From Streptococcus parasanguinis (GTDB lineage: Bacteria; Bacillota; Bacilli; Lactobacillales; Streptococcaceae): DNA of 64,000 nt. Both the position numbers and the translations under genes were made by a program. The DNA lies in assembly GCF_031582885.1 (NCBI RefSeq), contig NZ_CP133988.1, positions 875,501 through 939,500 of the forward strand, written 5' to 3'. This document shows positions 27,233 to 35,755 of this stretch, piece by piece (positions within the stretch are counted from its first letter, which is position 1; the number at the start of each line of letters is the position of its first letter). The notes below the pieces were generated by a model. It made no database searches. It saw nothing but the letters and a program-made list of their open reading frames with translations, and had not been told where the DNA came from.

Positions 27233-29248
27233 ATGAATCTACATCAACCCTTATCCGTACTGCCTGGAGTCGGTCCAAAATCGGCGGAAAAATTTAAAAA
27301 GTTAGGGATTGAAACCTTAGAAGATCTGCTCTTGTATTTTCCCTTTCGCTATGAAGACTTCAAAACTCGCAATGTTTTAGAGTTGGAAGATGGTGAAAAA
27401 GCTGTCATCTCTGGGCTGGTAGCAACACCAGCCAATGTCCAATATTATGGCTACAAACGAAATCGCTTGCGTTTTTCCATCAAACAGGGAGACCAGGTCA
27501 TTGCGGTTAATTTTTTCAACCAACCCTATCTAGCAGACAAAATTGAGGTTCAGCAGACAGTGGCGATTTTTGGGAAATGGGACAAGGCTAAAGGCAGTTT
27601 GACAGGGATGAAACTCCTGGCTCAAGTGGAAGATGATTTGCAGCCGGTCTATCGAGTGACGCAAGGAGTCAGCCAAAACAGCCTGGTGAAATTGATCAAA
27701 ATAGCGTTCGACCAGGGCTTGGACCAGCTTTTAGAAGAGAATGTGCCCCAAATCTTACGAGAGCGTTATCAACTCATGTCTCGTTCCCAAGCAGTGCAAG
27801 CTATGCATTTTCCTAAGGATCTGGCAGAGTACAAGCAAGCTCTTCGCCGGGTAAAATTTGAAGAGCTCCTCTTTTTCCAGCTGCAACTCCAAGTGTTAAA
27901 GGAAGAAAACCACGATGCCAGCCAAGGGATTTCCTTGGCCTGGGATCCAGAAAAATTAGCAGAACGAAAAAAACAGCTTCCTTTTGAGCTAACGCAAGCT
28001 CAAGAAAACAGCCTGAATGAAATCTTGACAGATATGGCCTCTCCTTATCATATGAACCGCCTCTTACAAGGGGATGTGGGAAGCGGGAAGACAGTCGTGG
28101 CCGGTCTTGCCATGTATGCAGCCTTAAGCGCTGGGAAGCAAGCAGCCTTGATGGTTCCAACGGAGATTTTGGCAGAGCAGCACAAGGAAAGCTTGCAAAA
28201 TCTTTTTCCGGACTTACCAATTGCCCTTCTAACAGGAGGATTAAAGGCGGCTGAGAAACGAGAAGTCTTAGAAGAGATCGCATCAGGAACAGCTCAACTG
28301 ATTGTGGGGACACATGCCTTGATTCAAGAGGGAGTTCACTACCAAGATCTAGGCTTGGTCATTATTGATGAGCAGCACCGTTTTGGGGTTTCCCAGCGCC
28401 GTATTCTTCGAGAAAAAGGACAAAATCCAGACGTCCTGATGATGACGGCTACCCCTATTCCCCGGACCTTGGCTATTACAGCCTTTGGAGATATGGATGT
28501 GTCCATCATTGACCAGATGCCTGCGGGACGCAAGGAAATCATCACACGTTGGGTCAAGCATGAGCAGTTAGAAGTGGTCCTCGACTGGTTAGTCAAAGAA
28601 CTTGGCAAAGGTTCTCAAGCTTATTTTATTTCTCCACTGATTGAGGAGTCAGAGGCGCTAGATTTGAAAAACGCCCTTGCTCTCCAAGAAGAGTTAGAGG
28701 CCTTCTTTGGTCAGCGGGCACGTGTTTCTCTTCTTCATGGGAAGATGAAAAGTGAAGAAAAAGATGCCATCATGCAGGCCTTTAAAGAGCACCAAGTCGA
28801 TGTTTTGGTGTCTACGACCGTTATTGAAGTAGGAGTCAACGTACCCAATGCAACCGTTATGGTCATTATGGATGCAGATCGGTTTGGTCTTAGCCAGCTT
28901 CACCAGCTACGAGGCCGGGTTGGTCGGGGGAACAAGCAATCCTATGCTATTCTAGTAGCCAACCCTAAGACAGATAGTGGCAAGCAGCGCATGAAAATTA
29001 TGACAGAGACGACCAATGGGTTTGTTCTAGCAGAAGAAGATTTGAAAATGCGGGGTTCAGGTGAAATCTTTGGAACCCGTCAATCTGGGATTCCAGAATT
29101 TCAAGTAGCGGATTTGGTAGAAGATTATCCCATTCTGGAAGAAGGAAGGAAAGTTGCCAGCCAGATCGTAGCCACGCCAGATTGGCGCGAACACCCCGAT
29201 TGGCATCTGCTCTCGCTTTACTTAGAAAAGAAAGAACATTTAGACTAA
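27233..29248 (+). CDS. recG: ATP-dependent DNA helicase RecG
   Basis: Branch-migrating helicase for stalled forks and recombination intermediates. 671 residues, standard for Gram-positive bacteria. N-terminal wedge/OB domain (about 1-160), then superfamily 2 motifs: Walker A GDVGSGKT near 281, DEQHRFG near 380, TATPIPRTLA near 405, STTVIEVGVNVPNA near 525 and QLRGRVGRG near 560. RBS AAAGGAGGAG. Followed by a strong hairpin and a long non-coding mosaic. Confidence 0.97.
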   Translation: MNLHQPLSVLPGVGPKSAEKFKKLGIETLEDLLLYFPFRYEDFKTRNVLELEDGEKAVISGLVATPANVQYYGYKRNRLRFSIKQGDQVIAVNFFNQPYLADKIEVQQTVAIFGKWDKAKGSLTGMKLLAQVEDDLQPVYRVTQGVSQNSLVKLIKIAFDQGLDQLLEENVPQILRERYQLMSRSQAVQAMHFPKDLAEYKQALRRVKFEELLFFQLQLQVLKEENHDASQGISLAWDPEKLAERKKQLPFELTQAQENSLNEILTDMASPYHMNRLLQGDVGSGKTVVAGLAMYAALSAGKQAALMVPTEILAEQHKESLQNLFPDLPIALLTGGLKAAEKREVLEEIASGTAQLIVGTHALIQEGVHYQDLGLVIIDEQHRFGVSQRRILREKGQNPDVLMMTATPIPRTLAITAFGDMDVSIIDQMPAGRKEIITRWVKHEQLEVVLDWLVKELGKGSQAYFISPLIEESEALDLKNALALQEELEAFFGQRARVSLLHGKMKSEEKDAIMQAFKEHQVDVLVSTTVIEVGVNVPNATVMVIMDADRFGLSQLHQLRGRVGRGNKQSYAILVANPKTDSGKQRMKIMTETTNGFVLAEEDLKMRGSGEIFGTRQSGIPEFQVADLVEDYPILEEGRKVASQIVATPDWREHPDWHLLSLYLEKKEHLD

Positions 29249-29258
29249 AATATAAAAA

Positions 29259-29298
29259 GGGAGTAGAGTGGAAATTCTTTGGATTCCACTCTACTCCC
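29259..29298 (+). terminator. Strong hairpin after recG
   Basis: Perfect 15-bp stem GGGAGTAGAGTGGAA/TTCCACTCTACTCCC, flanked by AAA and TTT. The tail is short (TTTAAG). It also resembles the first stem of the R-type repeats. Confidence 0.65.
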
Positions 29299-29305
29299 TT
29301 TAAGA

Positions 29306-29330
29306 TGGCATTTTACGGGCTTTGTATCTT
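29306..29330 (+). repeat. Short direct repeat, copy A1
   Basis: A 25-bp sequence starting TGGCATTTTACGGGC and ending TTTGTATCTT. It recurs exactly at A2 and in diverged form at A3. Confidence 0.8.
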
Positions 29331-29482
29331 GATGAAATGCGACAGGACGAAGGTGGATCGATACCATCCACCTGAGGAGTTAGTGAGACGTGTCGGCAAG
29401 GCACCATAGTGCTTGCCGTTACACGAATTGAACACGCCCTAAATGCTGTGTGAAAAAATGCCAACTATACGAGTACTAACTT
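29331..29482. other. Non-coding hairpin-rich spacer between recG and ansA
   Basis: No credible gene. It holds an AGGTGGAT/ATCCACCT hairpin at 29351-29373 and a CGGCAAG-GCAC/GTGC-TTGCCG hairpin at about 29393-29415. The stretch AATTGAACACG occurs here and again after A2. It appears to be made of decayed repeat units. Confidence 0.6.
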
Positions 29483-29603
29483 CAAGACACAGTAGCTGAT
29501 TGGACTCTTCTCTCGCTTTATGAGCTCGGAAGAATCCTAATCAGCCTTGTGGGGGTAGGACGACGAAGCGTCTGCCAAAGTATCGCTTCTGTCCTACTCC
29601 CTA
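29483..29603 (-). repeat. Structured intergenic repeat, copy R4 (minus strand, diverged)
   Basis: Read on the minus strand it has the R-family layout: GTAGGAC/GTCCTAC enclosing GAAGCG/CGCTTC, then CACA/TGTG with GCTGATT/AATCAGC, GGA/TCC and TTCTTC/GAAGAG. Paired bases differ from R1 and R2 but still pair. The terminal hairpin with T-run is not evident. Confidence 0.7.
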
Positions 29604-29611
29604 TTTTCACT

Positions 29612-29636
29612 TGGCATTTTACGGGCTTTGTATCTT
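29612..29636 (+). repeat. Short direct repeat, copy A2
   Basis: Identical over 25 bp to A1, 306 bp downstream of it. Confidence 0.8.
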
Positions 29637-29722
29637 ATTAATTGAACACGGGCTGCGGATTGTGTCAAAAAGATGAATCCTCCTAGAATCTTTTGGATTC
29701 TTCGTCGTATTCCCTATTTTGA

Positions 29723-29749
29723 CTGTATCCGCTACGCCCTTTGTATCTT
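29723..29749 (+). repeat. Short direct repeat, copy A3 (diverged)
   Basis: Related to A1/A2: it keeps TTTGTATCTT and the preceding TACG-CC block but differs in the first half. Each A copy has a CTCCC- or TTCCC-ending hairpin next to it. Confidence 0.6.
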
Positions 29750-29752
29750 ATT

Positions 29753-30715
29753 TTACCCTTCGATATAGTCTTTGAGTTCTTGTCCTTTTAGGCCGGCATT
29801 GAGGGCGATGAGGAGTTTGATGCGCGCTTTGGGGGCATTTAATTCTTTGATGAAAAAGACACCTGCTTGATGGAGTTGGACGCCTCCTCCTTCATATGCG
29901 TAGACGGGTTCAGCGATTCCATTGAAGCAACGGGATACTAAAGCGATTGGAAGGCCTGCATCCATGAATTCTTGGAGTTTATGTGCCGTTTCTTTAGGGA
30001 TGTTTCCTGCTCCAAAGGCTTCGATAATGAGGCCATCGAGCTTTGAAAGATCCAGCATGTCCAGTAGATCGGTTTTCATCCCTGCATAGGTAGCAATGAT
30101 CGGAACGAACCCATCGATGGTATTGAGATCAAAGCGCACCCTTGGCTCGGCTGTTTTAAAGAAGAGGATTTCCTTTTTCATGACCAAACCTAGTGGACCG
30201 TGGGTTGGTGTCTGGAAGGTGCTGACATTGGTGGTATGGGTTTTGGTGACGTACTTAGCCGCATGAATTTCATCGTTCATGACGACTAAGACCCCTTTAT
30301 CACGTGCTTTTGGATCGGCAGCCACTCGAAGGGCTGTCAGAAAATTATAGACGCCATCGCTTCCTAGCTCATTGGAGCTTCGCATAGCTCCTGTAATGAC
30401 CACAGCGATCTCTGGTAACTCCATGGTATCCAAGAAATAAGCCGTTTCTTCCAGCGTATCTGTCCCGTGGGTAATAACGATGCCGTCGTAGTTGTGAGCT
30501 TCCTCCTTGATTTTTTGATATAGAGCTAACATGTGACGGGGTGTCATTTGAGGGCTGGGAAGGTTGAAGAAGTCCTCCGAGGTGACTGCAATCCCTTCAA
30601 TTGGTGAAGTAACTTGGGTCATGGGATTGACTTCATTGGTAATCACTGCCCCAGAGTCATCTGCCGCCATCGAAATGGTCCCTCCGGTATGTAGTGCTAA
30701 AATTTTCTTAAACAT
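29753..30715 (-). CDS. ansA: Type I L-asparaginase
   Basis: Cytosolic amidohydrolase turning asparagine into aspartate and ammonia. 320 residues. The two catalytic threonine blocks are present: LHTGGTISM near residue 8 and VITHGTDTLEETAYFL near 80, with Lys in the later ITGAMRSSNELGSDG region. No signal peptide, which fits the cytoplasmic type I. RBS AAGGAG 7 nt upstream. Divergent from the HAD gene, with about 60 bp between starts. Confidence 0.94.
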   Translation of the reverse strand: MFKKILALHTGGTISMAADDSGAVITNEVNPMTQVTSPIEGIAVTSEDFFNLPSPQMTPRHMLALYQKIKEEAHNYDGIVITHGTDTLEETAYFLDTMELPEIAVVITGAMRSSNELGSDGVYNFLTALRVAADPKARDKGVLVVMNDEIHAAKYVTKTHTTNVSTFQTPTHGPLGLVMKKEILFFKTAEPRVRFDLNTIDGFVPIIATYAGMKTDLLDMLDLSKLDGLIIEAFGAGNIPKETAHKLQEFMDAGLPIALVSRCFNGIAEPVYAYEGGGVQLHQAGVFFIKELNAPKARIKLLIALNAGLKGQELKDYIEG

Positions 30716-30735
30716 GTGAAGCTCCTTGGAATATG

Positions 30736-30744
30736 TGATATAAT
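30736..30744 (+). promoter_or_regulatory. Promoter of the HAD fusion gene, extended -10
   Basis: TGA-TATAAT, 34 nt before the start. Confidence 0.55.
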
Positions 30745-30777
30745 TTATTTTATCATAAAAAGAAAGAAACAGTAGAC

Positions 30778-32178
30778 ATGGAAATAAAAGCAGTCTTTTT
30801 TGATATCGATGGAACCTTGGTCAATGATAGTCGAGCGGTCCTAAAATCAACAGAAAAAGCTATTCAGTCTTTAAAGGAAGAAGGGATCTATGTAGGCCTT
30901 GCGACAGGGCGGGGACCGGCCTTTGTCAAACCGTTTATGGAACGCTATGGTTTTGATTTTGCAGTGACCTATAATGGTCAGTATATTTTGACCAAGGACC
31001 GCGTGCTGTTTACTAGCCCAATCGATAAAAAGAGTCTGCACCAACTAATTGACTATGCTCGGGAACACCGTAAGGAAATTGCTCTCGGTACCAAGGATGG
31101 GGTATTTGGTTCTCGGATCATGAGTTTTGGGATGAGTCCTATTTCAACCTGGTCTAGTCGCTTTGTGCCCCGCAAAATGGCCCGTACCGTCAGTCGAGGA
31201 TTTAACAAAGTGGTCAGCAAGGTCGTCCCACAAGATCAGGACACCCTCTATGCACTAGCGCAAGAACCGATCTACCAAGTGTTGATCTTATCGAGTCCAG
31301 AAGAGACTGCAAAAATTGAAAAAGAGTTTCCAGATCTGAAATTCACACGGTCTAGTCCTTTTGCAGCAGATGTCCTCAACCCAGGGATTTCCAAGCTAGA
31401 AGGGATCCGCATCGTTGGTCAGGAATTTGGCTTTGACATCGATGAAGTGATGGCTTTTGGAGATTCTGATAATGACTTAGAGATGCTGTCAGGTGTTGGC
31501 TTGTCCATTGCGATGGGAAATGGGACGACCAGCGTTAAAGCGATTGCTAAGCATACCACGACTAGTAATGGCAAGGATGGCATTCAAAAGGCCCTGCAAC
31601 ACTTTGGTATTCTCTCAGAGAAAGAACTCTTTCTTTCTAAGGATGATCACTTCAATAAGGTCAAAACCTTCCATGGTGTGATGGATGGAGAAACCCAGGA
31701 GAAACCTGTTGTCTGGCAGTCTCAAGACGCCCTTTATCGAACCATGTTCAAGCAAGAGGAGTTGGTAGAATTTGTCCGAGCAGCTAGCACAAGTGAGGAA
31801 GAATTTGACCGCTCGGTAGCCGCTCTTCACGAAGCCTTGGATAAGGCTGCAGATAAGGTTCGGAGCAAGCATCCAGCTGAAATCTCCATGGTAGGGCAGG
31901 TTGATGCCTTAATTGATACCCTCTATCTGACTTATGGTAGCTTTGTACTAATGGGGGTCGATCCTGAAGAGGTCTTTGAGATTGTTCACCGGGCCAATAT
32001 GGGCAAGATTTTCCCAGATGGGAAGGCGCACTTTGATCCAGTAACCCACAAAATTCTGAAGCCAGATGATTGGGAAGAAAAATACGCCCCGGAACCAGCT
32101 ATCAAAAAAGAACTCGATCGCCAGCTCAAGGCCTACGAAAAACATGCAAAACAAAAAGAAGCAAAAAAAGACAACTAA
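30778..32178 (+). CDS. Cof-type HAD hydrolase fused to a MazG/PRA-PH-like domain
   Basis: Two-part protein of 466 residues. The N-terminal half is a Cof/HAD-IIB phosphatase (FFDIDGTLVND at about 8; GDSDNDLEML near 228) that probably removes phosphate from sugar phosphates or nucleotides. The second half (about 285-440) resembles all-alpha nucleotide pyrophosphohydrolases: an E-E-x-x-x-x-x-x-H-E-x-x-D pattern at SEEEFDRSVAALHEALDKA, and HRANMGKIFPDGKAHFD. A lysine-rich tail ends the protein. The fusion suggests sequential clean-up of a nucleotide, first pyrophosphate then phosphate removal; substrate unknown. Confidence 0.88.
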   Translation: MEIKAVFFDIDGTLVNDSRAVLKSTEKAIQSLKEEGIYVGLATGRGPAFVKPFMERYGFDFAVTYNGQYILTKDRVLFTSPIDKKSLHQLIDYAREHRKEIALGTKDGVFGSRIMSFGMSPISTWSSRFVPRKMARTVSRGFNKVVSKVVPQDQDTLYALAQEPIYQVLILSSPEETAKIEKEFPDLKFTRSSPFAADVLNPGISKLEGIRIVGQEFGFDIDEVMAFGDSDNDLEMLSGVGLSIAMGNGTTSVKAIAKHTTTSNGKDGIQKALQHFGILSEKELFLSKDDHFNKVKTFHGVMDGETQEKPVVWQSQDALYRTMFKQEELVEFVRAASTSEEEFDRSVAALHEALDKAADKVRSKHPAEISMVGQVDALIDTLYLTYGSFVLMGVDPEEVFEIVHRANMGKIFPDGKAHFDPVTHKILKPDDWEEKYAPEPAIKKELDRQLKAYEKHAKQKEAKKDN

Positions 32179-32209
32179 AAAAGTTTGGAACCTTTGTTCC
32201 AAACTTTTT
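32178..32209. terminator. Bidirectional terminator between HAD gene and uspA
   Basis: Perfect 13-bp stem AAAAAGTTTGGAA/TTCCAAACTTTTT with a 6-nt loop, overlapping the last base of the HAD stop codon. Confidence 0.85.
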
Positions 32210-32214
32210 CTTTC

Positions 32215-32667
32215 TTACATGGTTTTATCCTTATCACGTACCACTAGTAAGTCTACTTTGGCGTGGCGAAGGATATATTCTGAGGAGGATCCGACCATTA
32301 ACCGTTCGAAGGCATTGAGTCCGGTAGCCCCGACCATAATAAGGTCAACCCCTTCCTTACTTGGGATATCATTGGCTAAGAGGACTTTTGGATTTCCCAT
32401 TTCTACAACAGTCACAACATTTTGAACGCCGACTTTTTCAGCACGTTCCTTGTAGCCCTTGAGCAATTCGTTAGCTTCTTCTTGCAATTCTTCGTAGACC
32501 TCAGCATCAAAAGTTGAGACGCTTTGAAGGGCACGGGTATCGATGACGTGGGCAATCGTCAATTTAGAGCCGTTGCGAAGAGAAACGTTAACCCCTTTTT
32601 CAAAGGCTAATTCTGCTTCATGGGAACCGTCGACGGCGACCATGATGTTTTCGTATTTTTGAGACAT
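32215..32667 (-). CDS. Universal stress protein A family
   Basis: Cytosolic stress protein of 150 residues with the Usp alpha/beta fold. N-terminal IMVAVDGSHEAELAFEKGV and C-terminal ATP-site pattern MVGATGLNAFERLMVGSSSEYILRHAKVDLLVVR (G-2x-G-9x-G-S type) are intact, so ATP binding is likely. RBS AAGGAGG. Divergent from alaT. Precise role not known; expression in stress or stationary phase is typical. Confidence 0.93.
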   Translation of the reverse strand: MSQKYENIMVAVDGSHEAELAFEKGVNVSLRNGSKLTIAHVIDTRALQSVSTFDAEVYEELQEEANELLKGYKERAEKVGVQNVVTVVEMGNPKVLLANDIPSKEGVDLIMVGATGLNAFERLMVGSSSEYILRHAKVDLLVVRDKDKTM

Positions 32668-32816
32668 AACCCTACCTCCTTATAGCTTGAAAACATGGAT
32701 AGAACAGAAGTTTTTCTATTCTTTATACACTTATATTTTATTCCTTTTAAGCTAGAATGTAAAGGTAAAGTCTCACTTTTCTGGTATATTTTTGCAGAAT
32801 TTTTAAAGTCCTCAAT

Positions 32817-32845
32817 TTGTACTCTATTTGAACTAGTGGTATAAT
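32817..32845 (+). promoter_or_regulatory. alaT promoter
   Basis: TTGTAC, 17-nt spacer, TGG-TATAAT extended -10. Confidence 0.7.
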
Positions 32846-32874
32846 AGAGATAATTTCGTGAATCGAGGCAGAAT

Positions 32875-34089
32875 ATGAAGGAATATAATAAATCAAGCAA
32901 ACTCGAACATGTCGCTTACGATATTCGTGGTCCAGTCTTGGAAGAAGCCATGCGCATGCGAGCAAATGGAGAAAAAATTCTTCGTTTGAATACAGGGAAT
33001 CCTGCTGAATTTGGCTTTACAGCTCCAGATGAAGTTATCCATGATTTGATCATGAATGCGCGTGATAGTGAAGGCTATTCAGATTCAAAAGGGATCTTTT
33101 CAGCCCGCAAGGCCATCATGCAGTACTGCCAGTTGAAAAAAATTCCAAATGTGGATATTGATGATATTTACCTTGGAAATGGAGTGAGTGAGCTGATCGT
33201 CATGTCCATGCAAGGACTGCTCGACAATGGCGATGAAGTCTTGGTTCCTATGCCGGACTATCCTCTTTGGACAGCAGCTGTCAGTCTAGCTGGTGGGAAT
33301 GCGGTTCACTATCTTTGTGATGAAGAAGCAAACTGGTATCCAGATATCGAGGATATCAAGTCGAAAATTACCTCAAATACCAAAGCCATCGTTGTCATCA
33401 ACCCGAATAACCCAACAGGTGCCCTCTATCCAGATGAGATCTTGCTTGAGATTGTAGAGATTGCTCGCCAAAATAACTTGATTATCTTCGCAGATGAAAT
33501 CTACGATCGCTTGGTCATGGATGGCGAAAAGCACACGGCTATTGCAAGCTTAGCGCCTGATCTTTTCTGTGTGAGTATGAATGGCTTATCAAAATCACAC
33601 CGCATCGCAGGCTTCCGTGTTGGTTGGATGGTTCTGTCTGGTCCGAAGCATCATGTGAAGGGCTATATCGAAGGCTTGAACATGTTGTCCAATATGCGTC
33701 TTTGCTCAAATGTTTTATCTCAACATGTTGTGCAAACCTCTCTTGGAGGCTACCAATCTGTGGATGAACTCTTGCTTCCAGGTGGTCGAATCTACGAACA
33801 ACGGAACTTTATTTACAAAGCCATCAATGAGATTCCAGGCCTCTCGGCTGTTAAGCCAAAGGCTGGATTGTATATCTTCCCTAAGATTGATAGGGATATG
33901 TACCGCGTGGATGACGATGAACAATTTGTTTTAGAATTCTTGAAGCAAGAAAAGATTCTTTTGGTTCATGGCCGTGGCTTTAACTGGAAAGATCCAGATC
34001 ACTTCCGGATCGTTTACCTCCCACGTGTGGATGAATTGGCTCAAATTCAAGAAAAAATGACTCGTTTCTTGAAACAATACAAACGCTAA
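32875..34089 (+). CDS. alaT: PLP-dependent aminotransferase, AlaT type
   Basis: Fold-type I aminotransferase, 404 residues, probably moving an amino group between alanine/pyruvate and glutamate/2-oxoglutarate. The PLP lysine is Lys240 in SMNGLSKSHRIAGFRVGW; VINPNNPTGALYP and FADEIYDRLV supply other cofactor contacts. It lies just upstream of codY, the branched-chain amino acid sensor, which agrees with a role in amino-acid balance. Aspartate-type specificity cannot be fully excluded. Own promoter and terminator. Confidence 0.9.
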   Translation: MKEYNKSSKLEHVAYDIRGPVLEEAMRMRANGEKILRLNTGNPAEFGFTAPDEVIHDLIMNARDSEGYSDSKGIFSARKAIMQYCQLKKIPNVDIDDIYLGNGVSELIVMSMQGLLDNGDEVLVPMPDYPLWTAAVSLAGGNAVHYLCDEEANWYPDIEDIKSKITSNTKAIVVINPNNPTGALYPDEILLEIVEIARQNNLIIFADEIYDRLVMDGEKHTAIASLAPDLFCVSMNGLSKSHRIAGFRVGWMVLSGPKHHVKGYIEGLNMLSNMRLCSNVLSQHVVQTSLGGYQSVDELLLPGGRIYEQRNFIYKAINEIPGLSAVKPKAGLYIFPKIDRDMYRVDDDEQFVLEFLKQEKILLVHGRGFNWKDPDHFRIVYLPRVDELAQIQEKMTRFLKQYKR

Positions 34090-34099
34090 TTAGCTAAAG

Positions 34100-34130
34100 G
34101 ATTGAAGATGAAGGTCTTCAATCTTTTTTT
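34100..34130 (+). terminator. Terminator after alaT
   Basis: GATTGAAGA/TCTTCAATC stem followed by T7. Confidence 0.8.
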
Positions 34131-34203
34131 GTTTCATTTTATAAAATCCATGTTATCTCATCGCCATTTTTCTGAATTGTGCATAATTGTAGAAAAAATA
34201 AAT

Positions 34204-34218
34204 AATTTTCAGATAATT
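34204..34218 (+). promoter_or_regulatory. CodY box upstream of codY
   Basis: AATTTTCAGATAATT matches the CodY consensus AATTTTCWGAAAATT at 14 of 15 positions. It ends 3 bp before the codY -35, so autoregulation is likely. Confidence 0.8.
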
Positions 34219-34221
34219 TGA

Positions 34222-34250
34222 TTGAAATTCCCACACTTATATGATATACT
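34222..34250 (+). promoter_or_regulatory. codY promoter
   Basis: TTGAAA, 17-nt spacer, TGA-TATACT extended -10. Confidence 0.75.
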
Positions 34251-34276
34251 TGACCTGACTATATGCGAGGTTTATT

Positions 34277-35065
34277 ATGGCAAACTTATTAGAAAAGACA
34301 CGTAAAATTACATCCATCTTGAAACGGACAGATGAACAATTGCAGGCTGAGATGCCTTATAATGATATTGCCCAGCAATTGGCGGATATTATTCACTGTA
34401 ATGCCTGTATCATTAACAGTAAGGGAACCCTCCTTGGTTATTTCATGCGTTATAAGACCAACAATGACCGGGTAGAAGCTTTCTTTCAAAATAAAAAACT
34501 ACCAGAAGATTATGCCAAGGCGGCTAGTTTGGTCTACGATACAGAAGCTAATTTAGATGTGGACCATGATTTGAGTATCTTTCCGGTTGAAACCAAGTCT
34601 GAATTTCCTGATGGCTTGACCACCATTGCGCCTATTCATGTTTCTGGGATTCGGTTGGGTTCCTTAATCATTTGGCGCAATGATAAACAGTTTGCGGATG
34701 ATGATTTGATCTTGGTTGAGATTGCTAGTACCGTGGTAGGGATTCAAATGTTGAACTACCAACGCGAGGAGGACGAGAAGAATATTCGTCGTCGCACAGC
34801 TGTCAATATGGCTGTGAATACCTTGTCTTACTCTGAATTGCGAGCTGTTTCTGCCATCCTTAGTGAATTGAAAGGCAATGAAGGTCAGTTGACTGCTTCT
34901 ATCATTGCAGATCGGATTGGTATCACCCGCTCTGTGATTGTCAATGCACTCCGGAAATTGGAGTCAGCTGGTATTATTGAAAGCCGTTCTCTTGGAATGA
35001 AGGGAACCTATCTCAAAGTGTTGATTCCAGATATCTTTGAGGAAATTAAGAAAAGAGATTACTAA
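34277..35065 (+). CDS. codY: GTP/branched-chain amino acid-sensing regulator CodY
   Basis: Global nutrient repressor of low-GC Gram-positive bacteria. 262 residues: N-terminal GAF ligand domain (about 1-155) and C-terminal winged helix with [34 protein letters not shown] near 205-240. The start region [14 protein letters not shown] is typical. A CodY box lies just upstream of its promoter. The stop overlaps the start of the next gene (TAATG), so the two are co-translated. RBS is weak (GCGAGG). Confidence 0.97.
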   Translation: MANLLEKTRKITSILKRTDEQLQAEMPYNDIAQQLADIIHCNACIINSKGTLLGYFMRYKTNNDRVEAFFQNKKLPEDYAKAASLVYDTEANLDVDHDLSIFPVETKSEFPDGLTTIAPIHVSGIRLGSLIIWRNDKQFADDDLILVEIASTVVGIQMLNYQREEDEKNIRRRTAVNMAVNTLSYSELRAVSAILSELKGNEGQLTASIIADRIGITRSVIVNALRKLESAGIIESRSLGMKGTYLKVLIPDIFEEIKKRDY

Positions 35066-35643
35066 TGACAAAAGCTTTGATTTCAATTGACTACACTGTC
35101 GATTTCGTAGCAGATGATGGTAAACTTACGGCAGGTGCTCCTGCACAAGCCATTTCTGAGACTATTGCTCAGGTGACCCAATTGGCCTTTGACCAAGGAG
35201 CCTATGTCTTTTTTGCCATTGATGCGCATGATGTAGAGGATCCATTTCATCCTGAAAGCAAGCTCTTCCCACCTCATAATATCATTGGGACTAGCGGACG
35301 TGATTTGTACGGCCCTTTAGCAGATTTTTATCGGGAGCACAAAGCGGATCCACGCGTCTTTTGGATGGACAAACGTCATTATTCTGCTTTTTCAGGAACG
35401 GATCTAGATATCCGCCTGCGGGAACGCCATGTAGATACCGTTATTTTGACAGGTGTCTTGACTGAGATCTGTGTCCTTCATACAGCGGTTGATGCCTACA
35501 ATCTCGGCTACCAGATTGAAGTCGTGGAACCTGCGGTGGCGTCGCTCACTCCTGAAAATCACCAGTTTGCCTTGAATCATTTCAAGCATGTCTTAGGGGC
35601 AAGCTTAGTAGACGGCACACTAGCTGTATTAGATAAAAAATAA
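35065..35643 (+). CDS. pncA: Isochorismatase-family hydrolase, probable nicotinamidase
   Basis: Cysteine hydrolase of 192 residues, likely deamidating nicotinamide to nicotinate for NAD salvage. The family triad is visible: Asp in ISIDYTVDF near residue 8, Lys in WMDKRHYSAF near 103, and Cys in LTGVLTEICVLHTA near 136. The metal-binding DAHDVEDPFHPES stretch (Asp-His pattern near 55) supports nicotinamidase over isochorismatase. Translationally coupled to codY, as in other streptococci. Confidence 0.9.
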   Translation: MTKALISIDYTVDFVADDGKLTAGAPAQAISETIAQVTQLAFDQGAYVFFAIDAHDVEDPFHPESKLFPPHNIIGTSGRDLYGPLADFYREHKADPRVFWMDKRHYSAFSGTDLDIRLRERHVDTVILTGVLTEICVLHTAVDAYNLGYQIEVVEPAVASLTPENHQFALNHFKHVLGASLVDGTLAVLDKK

Positions 35644-35654
35644 GAAAATTTTCT

Positions 35655-35690
35655 AAAAGAGGTCATAGACGGTTGTCTAGGCCTCTTTTT
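35655..35690 (+). terminator. Terminator after pncA
   Basis: AAGAGG-TAGAC stem paired with GTCTA-CCTCTT, GGTT loop, T5. Confidence 0.8.
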
Positions 35691-35703
35691 GGGGGCGTAG
35701 AAA

Positions 35704-35732
35704 TTGTTTTCCTCTCTTGAAAATGGTATTCT
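35704..35732 (+). promoter_or_regulatory. Promoter of the glycosyltransferase operon
   Basis: TTGTTT, 17-nt spacer, TGG-TATTCT extended -10. The only clear promoter ahead of the four genes. Confidence 0.6.
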
Positions 35733-35755
35733 AATGAAAGAAAAAAGGGGAAGTT

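Noticed and set aside
27813..28313. Open frame of 166 codons antisense to recG
   Set aside because: Covers the helicase core of a well-supported gene; no family resemblance and no start signal.
29249..29752. A protein-coding gene in the recG-ansA gap
   Set aside because: Frames are short or run out of recG, have no ribosome site and cross hairpins and repeats.
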